This document shows positions 9,599 to 21,276 of a stretch of DNA of 39,243 nucleotides, piece after piece. The notes beneath the pieces were generated by a model that worked only from the letters and a program-made list of their open reading frames with translations, ran no database searches and was not told the DNA's origin. Source of the stretch: Chrysochromulina tobinii. Taxonomy: Eukaryota > Haptophyta > Prymnesiales > Chrysochromulinaceae. A program made the position numbers and the translations under genes. The stretch lies in NCBI GenBank assembly GCA_001275005.1, contig JWZX01003383.1:1-39243 (forward strand), given 5' to 3'. Every line of letters starts with the position of its first letter. Within the stretch, counting starts at the first letter, position 1.

Positions 9599-11344
9599 TC
9601 ACCAACCAGTCGGCCAGCCTGAATGGTAAGTGCCATAGCCTTGCACCAAGGTTGATTCCTCGCTGCCCTTCAGTACCTCAAGAGCGGCTGATTGCTGCCC
9701 GTCTCTCGCGGCCAATGCCTGCTCCACGACGTGCACGACCATTTGCGGATGGATCGCGTCATAGGAGCCGTTGGGAGACTCGGAGACGATAATGAAGTAG
9801 AGCAGAGCAAACACGGAAGCGTAGCCTGCGTACAGAGCGGAATTGGTCATACCCGTCTTTCCCGGATTCGGATGTCCTGACACGAACTCAATCACGGCCG
9901 CGCCCTCTTGGCAAAAGATCATATTCGATTGTTGCGCGCCGTGCGGACCAACGACCACTGCGGCTTCCCAAAATGCTCTTGCCTGTTCGACGTACGGCTC
10001 CGTGCCCAAAAACTCGTGCACGCGCCATCTTGTACTTCCTGAGAAGCGCGCGGAGATTGCAGCCATGATGCCCTTCTGATTCTTGACGCTGCGCCCGCCA
10101 TGGCATCTTGCAACTGGAGCCGCGCTCCTATTTGATGTGGCCGGTCGTTCACACAAGTTGCGATTGAGCACGAGGATTCTGGATGGGAGTGGAGGTTGTC
10201 TTGGTGGATCCGTGAGTGGACCCGAAGATGGGACGCGGCTTAGGCGTGCATGGAAGGCCTCGCGCAGCTTGAGCACGTGCCAAAAGTTCCTGTACACACT
10301 TGGGCTGCAGTCGAATGTGGCGCGGTCAAGGTGCACGGCTGGACCCTCCCACTGCCTCACGTACGGATAGTGCTGCAGTTGATCGACGCTTATTCCCAGA
10401 AGCTCGAGCATGTTGACAAGAATGGTGGCTGGCCCGTTGCCGAAGAACCCGTCCACACATGTCCTGCTTCTCATGTTGAGGTAGGCCTGGGTGCCGTCGG
10501 CAGGAATGCACAAATTCTCGAGCAGCCGCACTCGAGAGACCAACGAGTGATGCTTCCGGCTCAGCAGGTCGAGCGCGAACGCCACCGATCCAAGCGTCTC
10601 GTAGAGCGTGTGGTAGTACGCGATACCCATCAGGTTGCGCCCGATCACGGCGTGTCCTCCACACGAGACTACATTCGTGGGGCGCGCGTTGCAGTTGTGA
10701 GGGCACGCCTCATCGTGCGCTCGCTGCTCAGACACAACCTCGGGGGGCAGATAGTAAGTCGAGCCGTTGGCGCTTTGCATGCGGCGTGCGTGACCCCAGA
10801 CGAGGACGTCCTTCAATGAGCAGACCATCGGCTTGAAGCCTTGGAGCTGCTCGATGCATGCTGCTTTGCGAGCGCGTCGGCTTGCGACCTGCTCGGAAGT
10901 GGGTTGCTCACGACTCGAAACCCATGATGACGGCGCGTACTTCCGAGCAAACAAAATGCGTGCGCGGTCGCTCCACCACGAGGTGTTCAGCGCATGCGTT
11001 GGTGGTGCAAGATGAATTCGGATCCCATCGCAGGCACGCTCTAGGTGGCGGAGACCAATTCCAGCTGGGAGCGTGTCCTTGCTCCGATGCTGTTGCCATC
11101 GACCCGGGTTCCAGTCCACGCGCGCTTCTGGAAGGCATGCATTGTGTGCGGCCGTGGGCCTTGCAAATCGACTGCTTCTGCACTGCTCCGCACCAAAGGA
11201 AGGCATGTAGCTCGCAAAGCGTCTGCTGCTGTTTGCGAACACTGCGGTGGCATGCGGACCGCGCCAGCTTTGCATTGGGTATTTGGTGAGTCCTGGGCAT
11301 GGGCAGGAGGCCACACCAGATGGGCACCACGCTTGAGGCGCCAT
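9599..11344 (-). CDS. Glycosyltransferase family 61 protein (DUF563/EOGT-like)
   Basis: Belongs to the GT61 fold, whose members add xylose, arabinose or GlcNAc to glycans or glycoproteins in the secretory pathway. The C-terminal half carries the family blocks: NLMGIAYYHTLYETLGSV, a SRILVLNRNL strand, VHEFLGTEPYVEQARAFWEA, and the nucleotide-sugar-binding core VVGPHGAQQSNMIFCQEGAA followed by VIEF. Several Asn-x-Ser/Thr sites occur. The first 190 residues show no recognisable domain, and no membrane anchor is seen at the start used (11344). An upstream exon may therefore be missing, or the true start may lie inside the frame. The donor and acceptor sugars cannot be read from sequence. Confidence 0.75.
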   Translation of the reverse strand: MAPQAWCPSGVASCPCPGLTKYPMQSWRGPHATAVFANSSRRFASYMPSFGAEQCRSSRFARPTAAHNACLPEARVDWNPGRWQQHRSKDTLPAGIGLRHLERACDGIRIHLAPPTHALNTSWWSDRARILFARKYAPSSWVSSREQPTSEQVASRRARKAACIEQLQGFKPMVCSLKDVLVWGHARRMQSANGSTYYLPPEVVSEQRAHDEACPHNCNARPTNVVSCGGHAVIGRNLMGIAYYHTLYETLGSVAFALDLLSRKHHSLVSRVRLLENLCIPADGTQAYLNMRSRTCVDGFFGNGPATILVNMLELLGISVDQLQHYPYVRQWEGPAVHLDRATFDCSPSVYRNFWHVLKLREAFHARLSRVPSSGPLTDPPRQPPLPSRILVLNRNLCERPATSNRSAAPVARCHGGRSVKNQKGIMAAISARFSGSTRWRVHEFLGTEPYVEQARAFWEAAVVVGPHGAQQSNMIFCQEGAAVIEFVSGHPNPGKTGMTNSALYAGYASVFALLYFIIVSESPNGSYDAIHPQMVVHVVEQALAARDGQQSAALEVLKGSEESTLVQGYGTYHSGWPTGW

Positions 11345-11684
11345 GGCCTACAAAAGATCTTGATCTTGTGTGGATTCGCATGCGGAACGGTCCTTTTAGG
11401 CCGCGTGTGCATGCACACCGCTCGGGTTTTGACCAAGTGTCCAAGAGTCTCTTTGAATACATTTTGTGCAGCAACCTGTAGCAACCTGTATCACATCAGT
11501 CACACACATCCAGTCCAAATCGCATTACGTTTTCACTTTATAAACGGCTCCAGATCGCCAGCACCGCAGCAGTCCGAAGAGATACGCAGGAAGAAGATGC
11601 GGTTGTGCCGCAGCCCGCACAACACGCGCGCGAGCGAATCCCATTATGCAGACACCCAGCGAGACTGGCCGGACATCGCCGTCG
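11345..11684. other. Intergenic region between the GT61 and nucleoporin genes
   Basis: Holds the upstream region of the GT61 gene and the 3' end of the nucleoporin gene (both minus strand). Short frames exist on both strands, but none resembles a known protein. Confidence 0.5.
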
Positions 11685-14600
11685 CTATCGCCGAAGCGCA
11701 TCATCGCTCTCATAGTCGTCAGCCGAGACGAGCTTTGCTGCAGCACGGTCAGCAGTGACGAGCTTCGCTGCTGAGACGCGACGGAGCACCGCCTCTTGCA
11801 CCTCGGCATAGACCTCGGCCACCGGGATGAGCACCGCCTTGCGCGTCGCGGGATCGTGCATGCAAACTTCATCCATGACTGCCTCGACACTTGCCAACAG
11901 GTACTTGGACGATTCAGCACTGCCCTCGAGCTCCTCCAGCCACTGCTCGAGCTCCGAGACGTGCTTGTCGAGCTCTTGCTGCATCACCTCTTCCGCCTCT
12001 TCGAGCGGCACGAGGCGGCTTCCCGGCACGATCAATTCTTGCGGCGCACCTTTGGTTTTATTCACGCCTCGGTGACTCGGACCAGCCACGTGAATTGTGT
12101 ACGTACGCAGCATCGGGTCGTCGTAGTGCTTCTCTTTGGAAGACGAGGGCTGGACAGTGGCGATGCCTCGGGAGCGAGTTCGGTCGTCCAAGTACCAGCA
12201 ACGGCATCCCACGGACAGCACGGACGCTGGTGGCGGAGCTCCCGCACTCCGGACCTGCACGGTCGCAAGCGCCATGGCACTCTTGAGGATACCCAGCTGG
12301 CTGTCGGCCGTCTGCAGCAAGATGGCGCTGTGCACGTGAAGGCACGTCTGAGCTGCCGCAATGAGGCTCGAGCGCGCGGCGCCGATCGCCGAGGAGCGCT
12401 GTGCGCGCATCATCCCAGGGAATCGCAGCGCAACGTCCTGCGGCGGGCACAACCAGCGGAGTGCTGCGCACAGTGCGGAGCGTAGTGCAGATTGGCCTCC
12501 CAGCTTCGTCAACCAATCGACGCAGAGCCCAGCTTGCACCTCGGGGCTGCCTAGGGCACTCACTACTGTGCACAAGCTGCCCTGCAAAACGGCCGCAACA
12601 CGGGCCCAGTAGGCCGAGCCGCAATCAGACGGGCGTGCGATGGCCAACCCCCCTAGAGCACGCAACGGCCCCAACCGCCCAGGGAGTGGTCCTCCCGACG
12701 GCAGCCGGGCGGCGAGCGCTCTCTCCTCTTTGCTCGTGGGCGGCACCGCGCGTTCAAGCTCCTCAGGCGCAAGCATGAGCATCTCACAGATGCTCTGGAG
12801 CGGTTGGCGCACGAACTCGTGAAGCGGCTGACCCATTCTCGCTACAAGCTGCCCGCCCGCGAGCCGACACACTTGCTCGAGCAGTTGCAGCGCAGCGCGC
12901 TGCTCACGAAGAGCCTCCAAGCTCTTGTCGCCAGCGGCCGAAGCGCGACGTCGATCGCGCTCGCGCACGATCAGCTCCAGAGCCTGCGTAAGTGCGCCGC
13001 GCGCGGCCAGGCTGCTCGCATTTCGCAGCGCGCCGGCGGCGATGGCGAGCATCATGTACCACGCGCGATGCTCGGGTATGGGTTCGCCCCCGCTGCTGTA
13101 CCGCCGACCTTCGGGATCGCGGCTTGGCAAGGTCGCCAAGAGACGCGACATCAGCCCAGCAGACAGAAGCTCGTCTGCAAGGTGGGAGGTCGCGACTAGC
13201 GCCAAAAGGGAAGGCAGCAATGAAGGCACGTGTCCAATGGACTTGGACCTGCCTTGGATGGCGTCCAGGATCCCTCGCGTCGCCATCGGAGTGTTGACGG
13301 GTTGCGTGGCTGGCAGCAGGTGAGCGAGAATGCCGACGCGAACTGCGAGAGGCTCCCCTTGTAATCCTGCCGAGCTGAGGGAAAGAGTCACACGCGGGAC
13401 CAACTCGTCCAGGGCTGCACACACGGATTCACGTCCAAGGCCGAGATCCTCTTCCAAGGTCTCGTCCAAGCTCCGGATCGAGCCGAGGAGCTGCAGCAGA
13501 CTGCACAGCAGCGACGTGCTGAGTGGGGAGACGCGCTCGGGGAATGCGCCCAGAAGCGCTTGCGCGATGCCGTCTCGAAGCTTCACAGCATCTCGACCGT
13601 CGAGCAAGCACATACTCCCGACCATCCCCCCTGGGCCGCAACGCTCGGCTCTGCACAGGAGCCGCAGTGAAGCCAGCAGAATGGTGGCGGCGGCGTAGCA
13701 GCGAGAGCCGCTTGGATCGGTGAGAACATGGGAGGCGAGGCCCTCACCCAGGGACAGTACGAGTGCACGCAATGCACGATGCAGACGGGGGTCGTCGCCA
13801 GGAGCCACAGGGCCCATGCTTGAGGGCCAGAGAATCGCGCACAGAGCCTGCGGGGCTCGCTCAATGAGGCGACCTTCGGTGTCGCTGAACCAGCCGTGGG
13901 GATCGAGACGGCGCTTGTGCTGGCCGCCTGACAGAGAGATGAGGAAAGAGCATCTCATCGGCGGCCCCGTAGTGCAAACTTTAAGGGTCGACGCCGAGCT
14001 GCCCGACCCCTTCGGCGATGCTTGCTCGTGGTGGAGCGCCAGGGCAAGCACAGCCATCACTTCTTGCACGTGCGCGGCGCGCCTATCGAGAGCTGCGGCG
14101 GCGTCCTCGCTCTTGCTCTTGGTCAAGATACGCTGCTGCTGCTCAAGATGCGATTCCTCGCGCGCAAGCAGAGCGCGGACGGCGGCCAAGGCGGCCGAGG
14201 CGGCGGTGCCGGCAGTTGAGGCCGGCGGCTCGGCAGCCGCCATCGCCTCTGCCGCCGCTCGCTCCAGTGCCTGGACCGCACTGTTCAGTGACACCATGGC
14301 AGCTTGGCGCGAAGGATCCGCCTCCGCGGCTCCTTGATCGGCCAAGCCCGAAGCTTGGAATGAGTTGAGCAAGTTGAACAGCCGCGAGCTGACTTCAAGA
14401 CGGGCCCCAAGGACACTTGCGGGCTCCTTGGCGTCTGCACGGTGCTGCTGGCACTCGGAAAGGGCAGCAACACATTCGTCGAAGCGCTTATTGACAAGAG
14501 CGTCGATCACTTTGGCGACGCCAGCTGCGAGGCTCTGTTCAGCCGTTGCCGCACGAGCTCGAACGCGCCGCAACTGCATCAGAAGAGAGGAGTGCACCTT

Positions 14601-17600
14601 TTGAGCGGCGTTCCAGGCGGCGGGCGAAGAGAGTGCGGCGGTTTCCAACCAGCGCAGAAGCGCAGCCCGGTCGGTGGACGCTGGCGAGCTCTGTGGGGCC
14701 TCCTCGGGAGTACGCGAAGCGCGGAGTGCCATCGCTTGCTGCGCCATGCTCCCCCTCGCACACGCGAGCTGAGCCAGTGCGAAATGCATGTGCTTGTGGC
14801 GCACCTCGAGGCGTCGACTCGTCTTAAACACCGCCTTGAACTCCTCAAGCGAGATCTTCCCATCGCCGTCCGTGTCGTGCTGGTCAAGGATCGTCTTCGC
14901 CTCTTCGATGGTGACGGGTTTGCCAGCTTTGGTGAGTGCTTCTTTGAGCTCTTTAACATCAATGAGACCGTCGCCCGACGTGTCCATCGACTTGTAAAAG
15001 TGCTCGGACAGCTCCTTGTCCGTGATCGCCCCACGCTGGCTCCCGTCGCCGATTGGGCATCGAGGCGACTTTGGCCAGGGACTGCGCAGCTCCCAGGTCC
15101 AGTTTGCCCGTACCCTGACCAAGTGACGAACCTGTCTGCCCCATCCCCGCCGATGTGCCGGCGCTCGAAACGACGCCTCGATAGACGGCGTCCGAGTCCA
15201 GGCGACGGCGTGCCGAGTTCGCTTCTTGTTCGGCCGTTGCGATGGCGCTCGTAGAGCCGTACAGCATCGTGGAGGGATGCACTTGAGCGGCCAGCGATCG
15301 CAGTTCATCGGGCGATTCGTGACCATCGTGAAGATCCGGCGGCGCTGTGGCACTGTGATTCTTGAGTAGCTGATTACGTTCATTGAGATTGGCGATGGCC
15401 TTGCTGATCGTGCTTTGAGCCTGTGGCGAGGCCAGCGGAGATGACTTTGGCTCCTTGATGGCGTTGAGGCGTTTGGCCACGTGCTGAGCGAGTTCATGCA
15501 GCAGTCCGACGGACTTGCCGTCCATGCGATCTAAAGACGGGTGGAGGGATGCCACTAAGCGCCACGGAAGCGCGTGCTTCCGAACTGCCACCACCGGGTG
15601 GAGGGCGAGTGTTTGCTGAGCGAGCAGCTCTGCTGCGGCGCTCAGTGTCTCCGCGTGGTGCTGCAGCTGTCGCTCATCCGAGCATTCTTGGATCCAATCG
15701 GCCTGATCCCTGGCGAGCTCGCGGATACGAGACTCCATGAGGCTTTCCACAGGATTCCTCTCGCTGACGCCGCTCAGCCAGCCCGGCGTGTGGTCTGGTT
15801 CGTCGGTAGATGTGGACGCCGTCGGGCTTGCAATCGGGCTTCGCCGAGAAAGCATGGTGATGAGCCCACACCAACTCTTCACCATAGCAGCGTGGGCCCC
15901 GAACGCAAGCCCCGCTGCGTCTGCCCGAGATGCTGCTCGCACGAGACGTCCCGCTGCGTCTGCACGAGATGCTGCTTGCACGGGAGCAGCCACCTGCATG
16001 GCGCGGCTGCTCGTCGACCGATGCGCACTCACTGCTGGCTGATACGCCGCAAGCTGCTCGAGCGGCCGGTCCCGCTGCCGCTGCTCCAACGGGCCGCTGC
16101 TCCAGGTGCCCTCTACATCGCCCAGCACAGCGGGCATCGGGTCGTCATCAAGCGCTGTCTCAGCGACCGTCCGGTCCCGAGGGCGCCAGTGATCAGGGCT
16201 GCCATGAAAAGCTTCGAACTCAGCGTCGAACTCAAACTCAGCGTCCTTCAGACGCCATGCGCGCACCTGCAGCGTTTCGATATCAAACAGTGGCACCGAC
16301 GAGAGGAGGCGTTGGCGACCACCTGCCCAGAGCTCATACAATGCGCACGCTGGCAGCTCCTCCTCATCTTGCATCCAGGATGCATCCACACGAGGATGCA
16401 CTCGGGCGCACGGCACAGCCAGGTTGGGAAGCATCGCCACAGGCGCCGGCCCGCCGCTGAGATTCGCGGCGTCGTAGCCCAACGAGTCGTGCATCCGTTG
16501 CACCTCACGGCTGAGTACCTCTGGCTGAGAGCGCGTCGCGGCCATGATCATCGCATTCGACAACTCCTCGGCGCCAGATGGGAGCTTGTCCGTCGAGGAG
16601 TCCGACGAGGCGTGAGGAGCCAGCCACTGCAGTGTCTTCTCAAGCAGCGTTGCCGCAGCTGGAGCAAGCGCCATATCCTTGATATGGACAACTGGCACTG
16701 CAAGCGCGATTTCTTGCGTGAGGATGTCGATGGCAAGGGCATGGCAGAGCCACGTCTGCCCGCGGACTATGCCAGACGAGGCGCCGAGCGTCCGAGGGAA
16801 TCGCACGGACGCGCCGAGCGAGCGCCAGAAGAGGTCGCTGCTGCGTAGGAGGCGGAGCACAGTTGAGTGCTCAGCTGGGCGACGAAAGAGCTCGCGGATC
16901 AGAGCCAACGCCTGCAGGCAAAGTCCCTCGACCAGTCGTAAGCCATGGGTGTAGCCGCAGCTTTGGGGGACGACGGCCATGGATCCCACAAGGAGCACAA
17001 AGGGCCCCAACGGCCCCAACGGCCCTTTGTGCAAATCCGCACCGTCCGCGGGCTGCTTTTGGCCGTTTTTGGCCGATGCGTTACCCTCAGCCTTGGCCGC
17101 CTCCTTTTTGGCCGCCTCCTTTTCGGCCGCCGCCTTATCGGCCGCCGCCTTCTCAGCCGCCGCCTTCAGCTCCTTCCAGGGCTTCCACACGCCACCCAAC
17201 CGCGCGGCGGCAGTTGGTGACGTCGATCGAGGCGCGCAGCGCTCGAGCTCCGCTGGCCGGTCAGTGATCCACCCCGCGTGTCCCTCGAAGTCCACGGTCA
17301 CCTTGCCGGCCTTGACCTCCTTGACTGTGCCTATCATATCCTTATTCACCGAACCCCACCCCGTCTCAGGCTCCTCGCATGCATCGTGGACTTTCACCGT
17401 CTCTCCGGGCCAGAGCCCGCCTCGGCAGAGCGCATCGAACAGCTGATGCTGGGACTCGGCAGCGGCGCCGAGCAACTGTAAAGCCGCAGATGCGCAGTCG
17501 GCCGCCACCGAAGCTTCGAGACACGTCTCGTCCGCGTACAGGGTGCCAACGCTGTCGTTCATGGCGACAGGCCGGAAGTAGTAGGAGCCCACCTTGACAA

Positions 17601-20600
17601 AATCTTGTCGGCGCAGCTTGGGGCCGAGCCCGAACTCTGCGAATTCTTCGCCACTGAACTCGGTCTTCTGCCGCAGCGCAGCCACGAGGTCCACGCTGTT
17701 GAGCTCATTGCCCTCACTGGGCTTTGACGTGCCGACGTTGCTCCACTTCAAGCCCAGAGGAGTGGCTGAGGTGAGCCAGTCCTCGAGCGTGTAAGAGAGC
17801 GAGGCATCGAGCGGGCTGAGGTGACGCAGCAGCTCCGCTTCCGCTGGCGCTGCGTGGAAAATGAGGGCGAGGCAGCGAGCTGCAAGCGGGCCAATGCTTG
17901 CCACGTCGACGGGACACAGCGGCAAAAGCACCTCGAGCCTGGCCACATCATGGACTTCGGTCAGCGAGGGTGACAGGTACTCGCTCGTCTCCTCCATGTC
18001 GCGCGCAATCTCGACCAGCTTATCGTGCAGCAGCATGCACGTGGCAAGGCACCTTATCCCCGACGCTGGGCCCAGGATGCAGGAAGGCATCGTGCAAGCT
18101 GTGGCGGCGGCCATGCGTCGCCTGCAGCAAGCGTGCCAGCAGGCCGAGCGTGCCGGCGAGCACACGCAGCATGGCGTGTGCGTCGCGTGCGTCTGCAGCG
18201 TCAAAGGCGGCTGCCACACCCCACTGCTGCCGCAAGTGCAGCTCGGCTTGCAACGGACCTGTGACCCAGCGTAGCACGTCGAAGAGGCCCTCGTGCGCAA
18301 CGCCGCTACCAAGGAGGAGGTTGGTGACATGCGCAGCAGCCCCACCACCATCATCGAGCAGTGCTATGAGCATTGCGAGAACTCGCAGCTTACGCTCGTA
18401 CTGCCAACCCGGCTCGCCACCTCCACGAGCCGGGAGCAAGTGCGCCACCACGAAGTGGTAAGCGTCGAGCAAAGGCGGCGGGCGCGCGCGGCGCGCTGAG
18501 GAAGGTAGCATCGATGCAGAGGCAAGGGTGTGAAGCAGCTGGAGCAGCATTGCGGCGTGCCGAGCGTGGTCCCGCTCCGGAAGCCACGGAGTGTCGGACC
18601 ATAGCGACGGAGTCCGCTGGAGCAGCATGGCCAAGGGCTGCGGGCTGTGCTTGGCGAGTGCTGCCAGCAGCTGCAGAGTCAGCAGCAGAAGAGAGGGATG
18701 GGAGCTGTTGAGCGCCGTGCTGAGCACTGGGCTCTGCTCGGTGCCTAGACGCCGCTCGCGTTGCCGCTCCAGATGAGCGCACAGCGGAAGCAGGCTGACC
18801 AGCTCGGCGAGCGGCACTATCGGCGCGAGTGCCTCCGGCGCGTGCGCGAGCAGCGCGAGGGCCCCGGCCGCCGCGCTCTGCACCGAGTCGCTCGCGGTTG
18901 GCCCAGCATGACGAAGCGCAGTGATTGCAGCGCCAAGAATTGGCGCGAGGTCGAGCGGCTGCTCCGCGGGCAACTTCCACTCGACAAAGGCGAGCGGCTC
19001 ACCCGTGGACGGGTCCAAGAGACGTCGCCCAAGCGTGCCAGCAGGCAGCCTGTAGTTTGAGGCCGCGGGGAAGCCGATGGCAGGTAGCGGAACTTTGACC
19101 TCGAGTCTGTTTTGAGGGCGTAGCTCGAGCACGCCGCTCGTCTCGCTGTCCACAGGCAAGGCGGTGCAGACGTTACTGATGTTGCGCGCGTATTTCCACA
19201 CGTCCTCGGGCGAGTCGGCGCACAGGGCGGCGAGGAGCGCGGTCAGTTGGCGCCCCTGTGCTGGAAAGCGAGCACTCTCGAGCAGACCGAAGAAGGAGGA
19301 ATCATCGTTCGCAAACCGCTGGCACAGCTCAGGCCGACCTTCGAGCACGGCCGCGAGGAGCAGCGCCAGGGTCTCATGGTGCGCTGGCCACCCTCTGTCT
19401 GCTGGCCTCTCTGAGGGCCTTCTGTGAGAGATCGAGCCGGGGGCGGCGAGTGCGTCCGGGCTGCCCGCTGCTCCAGGCGGAGCTCGCGTCCCAGCATGGA
19501 TGCGCTCTTGTGAGAGCATATCCTTGACGAGCTCGAAGTGCACCCGGCGCGCGATGTCGGAGAGCTCCTCCTGTGGATCATCCGAGCGGAAGCCGCGCGT
19601 GTGCTGGAACAGCTCGAGGCTCCACGCGAAGCCACCCAGAGCCTCGCCGTCGGCGGCGAGGCTGTCTACCTGCTCGTCAAAGCGCTCATCTTCGGGCGCC
19701 ACCTCCAGGACGACGACGCACCACGCAAGGAGCAACGCCCCCAGTGCCCTGCCTCCCGCATGGACTGCACTTGCATTTCGCCCCTTCTCGAGGAGGTCGG
19801 CAATCACCTTTTGATGGCGCTTGAACACCGCCTCCGCGCGCCTGAGCTCGGATGATGGCGCAATCAGAGAGGCAATCAGAGAGGCAATCAGAGAGGCAAT
19901 CAGAGAGGCAATTAGCGGCGCGCCTGAGCTCGGGGTGGAGCTTGCAGTAACGCTTCTCGCACAGCGTCGCGGCCATCAGCGCGAGCGTCGCTAGCTGGGC
20001 GCGACGCTCGGCGAGGAGGGTCAAATCCGAAGGACGCACGCCGCCAGGGCGAGCGAGCGACGTGCTTGGTAGCCGCGTAGCAAGCGCGCCGGCGCGAACT
20101 GCGAGTGGCGCCCCCTCTACTTGCGAGGGCCAGGGGGCGAGCAGTGGCGAGAGTGCCTCGAGCAACGGTTCCATCGTGGTCGTCTCCTTGCCCACGATGA
20201 CTTTATGCAGCGCCGAGGGCCATCCTTCTCGAGCGGCGTCTTCTTGATCTGGAAGAAGGCCGCTGACGAGCGAGTCGGGATGGAGCACGGGCATGTAGTG
20301 CAGCAGCACGAGCACTCCGAGTACCTCGCACCGCTCTCTTTCCACGTGCATCGCGAGAAGCGCCTCCACCTCGCCCAGCCACGTGCACCGCGCATCCTCG
20401 ACAGCAGCGTCCACAGCAGCGTGGGCGCCCTTGACATTGAGACGCGCCGGTAACCGTGCCTCAAGGTCCTCCCTCCGGCTGCAGAGCGAGGGTATGACCT
20501 TCTTCACCAGGCGCCGTGGCAGCCCACCCTCGAGAAGGCGTGTGACACTTGCACACACAATCGAGTGGAGCTCGGAGTTGAAGTTGAAGGCGATGAGGAG

Positions 20601-21104
20601 CAGCTGGTGAATGCAGCGCAGGAGCAGGCAGCGCTGCTCGTGCGCGTACCGTAGCAGGGCTAGCTCCGCGTTGAGGGGCTCGAGCAGCGCGCGTGCAGTA
20701 GCGCCGTGTGGGGCCGGCGTGGCCACTGCTTTTTTCTCGAATGCTTGCGCATTGTTGGGCGCTTCCTTCTTGAAGGAGATGAGCATGCTGTCCGCCGCTG
20801 TGTTGTCCATCTGAAGGAGCGTACTGGCCGCGAGCACCTGCGCCCGCTCATCCGCTGGCAGCTTCTCAAGCCAGTCCGGCGCCTTTGCGTCCTTGGCGAG
20901 TGCCGCGAAAGTGGGCCGCGTGGGAGGTTTTTCTGCCGAAGTCTCGCGCTCGAGCGTGAAAAACGAAGGGTGGGGCTCGAGCGTGCGCAGCAGCTGGTCT
21001 TCATGCAGCAGGAGCAACTGTTTGATGGAGTCCTTATCGGTGCCGCGGTGCAGACGGTGGAGAAGCGTGCGCAGGAACGAGAAGCCGCTCTTTTCTCTCT
21101 CCAT
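11685..21104 (-). CDS. NUP188: Nup188-like giant nucleoporin with MIB-type SH3 domain and EF-hand pair
   Basis: Scaffold nucleoporin of the Nup188/Nup205 class, forming the inner ring of the nuclear pore. Four frames join in phase: 21104-19924, 19841-18053, 18018-15070 and 15035-11685, about 3,089 residues, against roughly 1,750 for human Nup188. Nup188 character: alpha-helical throughout; ALLRYAHEQRCLLLRCIHQLL near the N terminus resembles the conserved Arg-Cys-x-x-x-Leu-Arg-Cys helix; a LTALLAALC...VWKYARNI block is followed by LPAGTLGRR...FVEWKL, as in the beta insert of Nup188. Unusual additions: a Mind-bomb/HERC2-type SH3-like domain (GWGSVNKDMIGTVKEV, VTVDFEGHAGW, about 17220-17400), an Ala/Lys helix (17090-17165), and two canonical EF-hand loops (DTSGDGLIDVKE and DTDGDGKISLEE, within 14822-15032). 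The first junction is well supported; the other two are less certain. It is divergent from zeaxanthin epoxidase. The end at 11685 follows an acidic C terminus. Confidence 0.7.
15036..15069 (-). other. Candidate 34-nt intron before the EF-hand pair
   Basis: On the minus strand GTCGCC...GCCAG fits GT-AG and phase 0. It joins ...AAQSLAK to RGAITDKELSEHF with correct frames on both sides. It is extremely short, so a one-base sequencing indel is the main alternative. Confidence 0.4.
18019..18052 (-). other. Candidate 34-nt intron in the nucleoporin gene
   Basis: On the minus strand GTGCCT...GATAAG fits GT-AG and phase 0 and joins ...SVGDK to LVEIARDMEE. GATAAG occurs on both sides of the excised piece. 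A 103-nt GC-AG alternative (18019-18121, donor CTGCAG|GCGACG) with the same acceptor also keeps the frame. Confidence 0.4.
19836..19933 (-). repeat. GC-AG intron of 82 nt flanked by 16-bp direct repeats
   Basis: The 16-mer GCGCGCCTGAGCTCGG (plus strand) occurs at 19836-19851 and again at 19918-19933, exactly 82 bases apart. Read on the minus strand, each copy contains CTCAG|GCGCGC. The copies thus give a GC donor at 19923 and an AG acceptor at 19842. Removing these 82 bases joins KLHPELRRA to EAVFKRHQKVIADLL in frame. Inside are about 4.5 copies of the 12-mer GGCAATCAGAGA (19861-19914). Confidence 0.8.
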
Positions 21105-21276
21105 CGTCGAGAGAGCCGCGCAGCGACGAGAGCCGAAGAGAGACGCGAGAGAGACGCGCAAACGAACGCCGTACTGGGCACAAATCGCCGCGCGCTGCTC
21201 ACGTCCCGATGTACCGAAACGTCCCTCGACAATTGATTTAGACGCGCACCGAAATCGCAATCTCAAACAAAGAGAG
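21105..21276. promoter_or_regulatory. Divergent promoter region, nucleoporin and zeaxanthin epoxidase
   Basis: Only 172 bases separate the two start codons, so both promoters must lie here or overlap the 5' coding ends. No TATA box is evident. A run of GAGAGA/GAGACGC-type words occurs near 21110-21160. Confidence 0.55.

Noticed and set aside
19861-19914. Regular 12-bp repeats could be taken for a small CRISPR-like array or a coding (CLSD)n repeat.
   Set aside because: There are no spacers, the context is eukaryotic, and the frame it would continue in becomes low-complexity, while removal as part of an 82-nt intron restores the nucleoporin.
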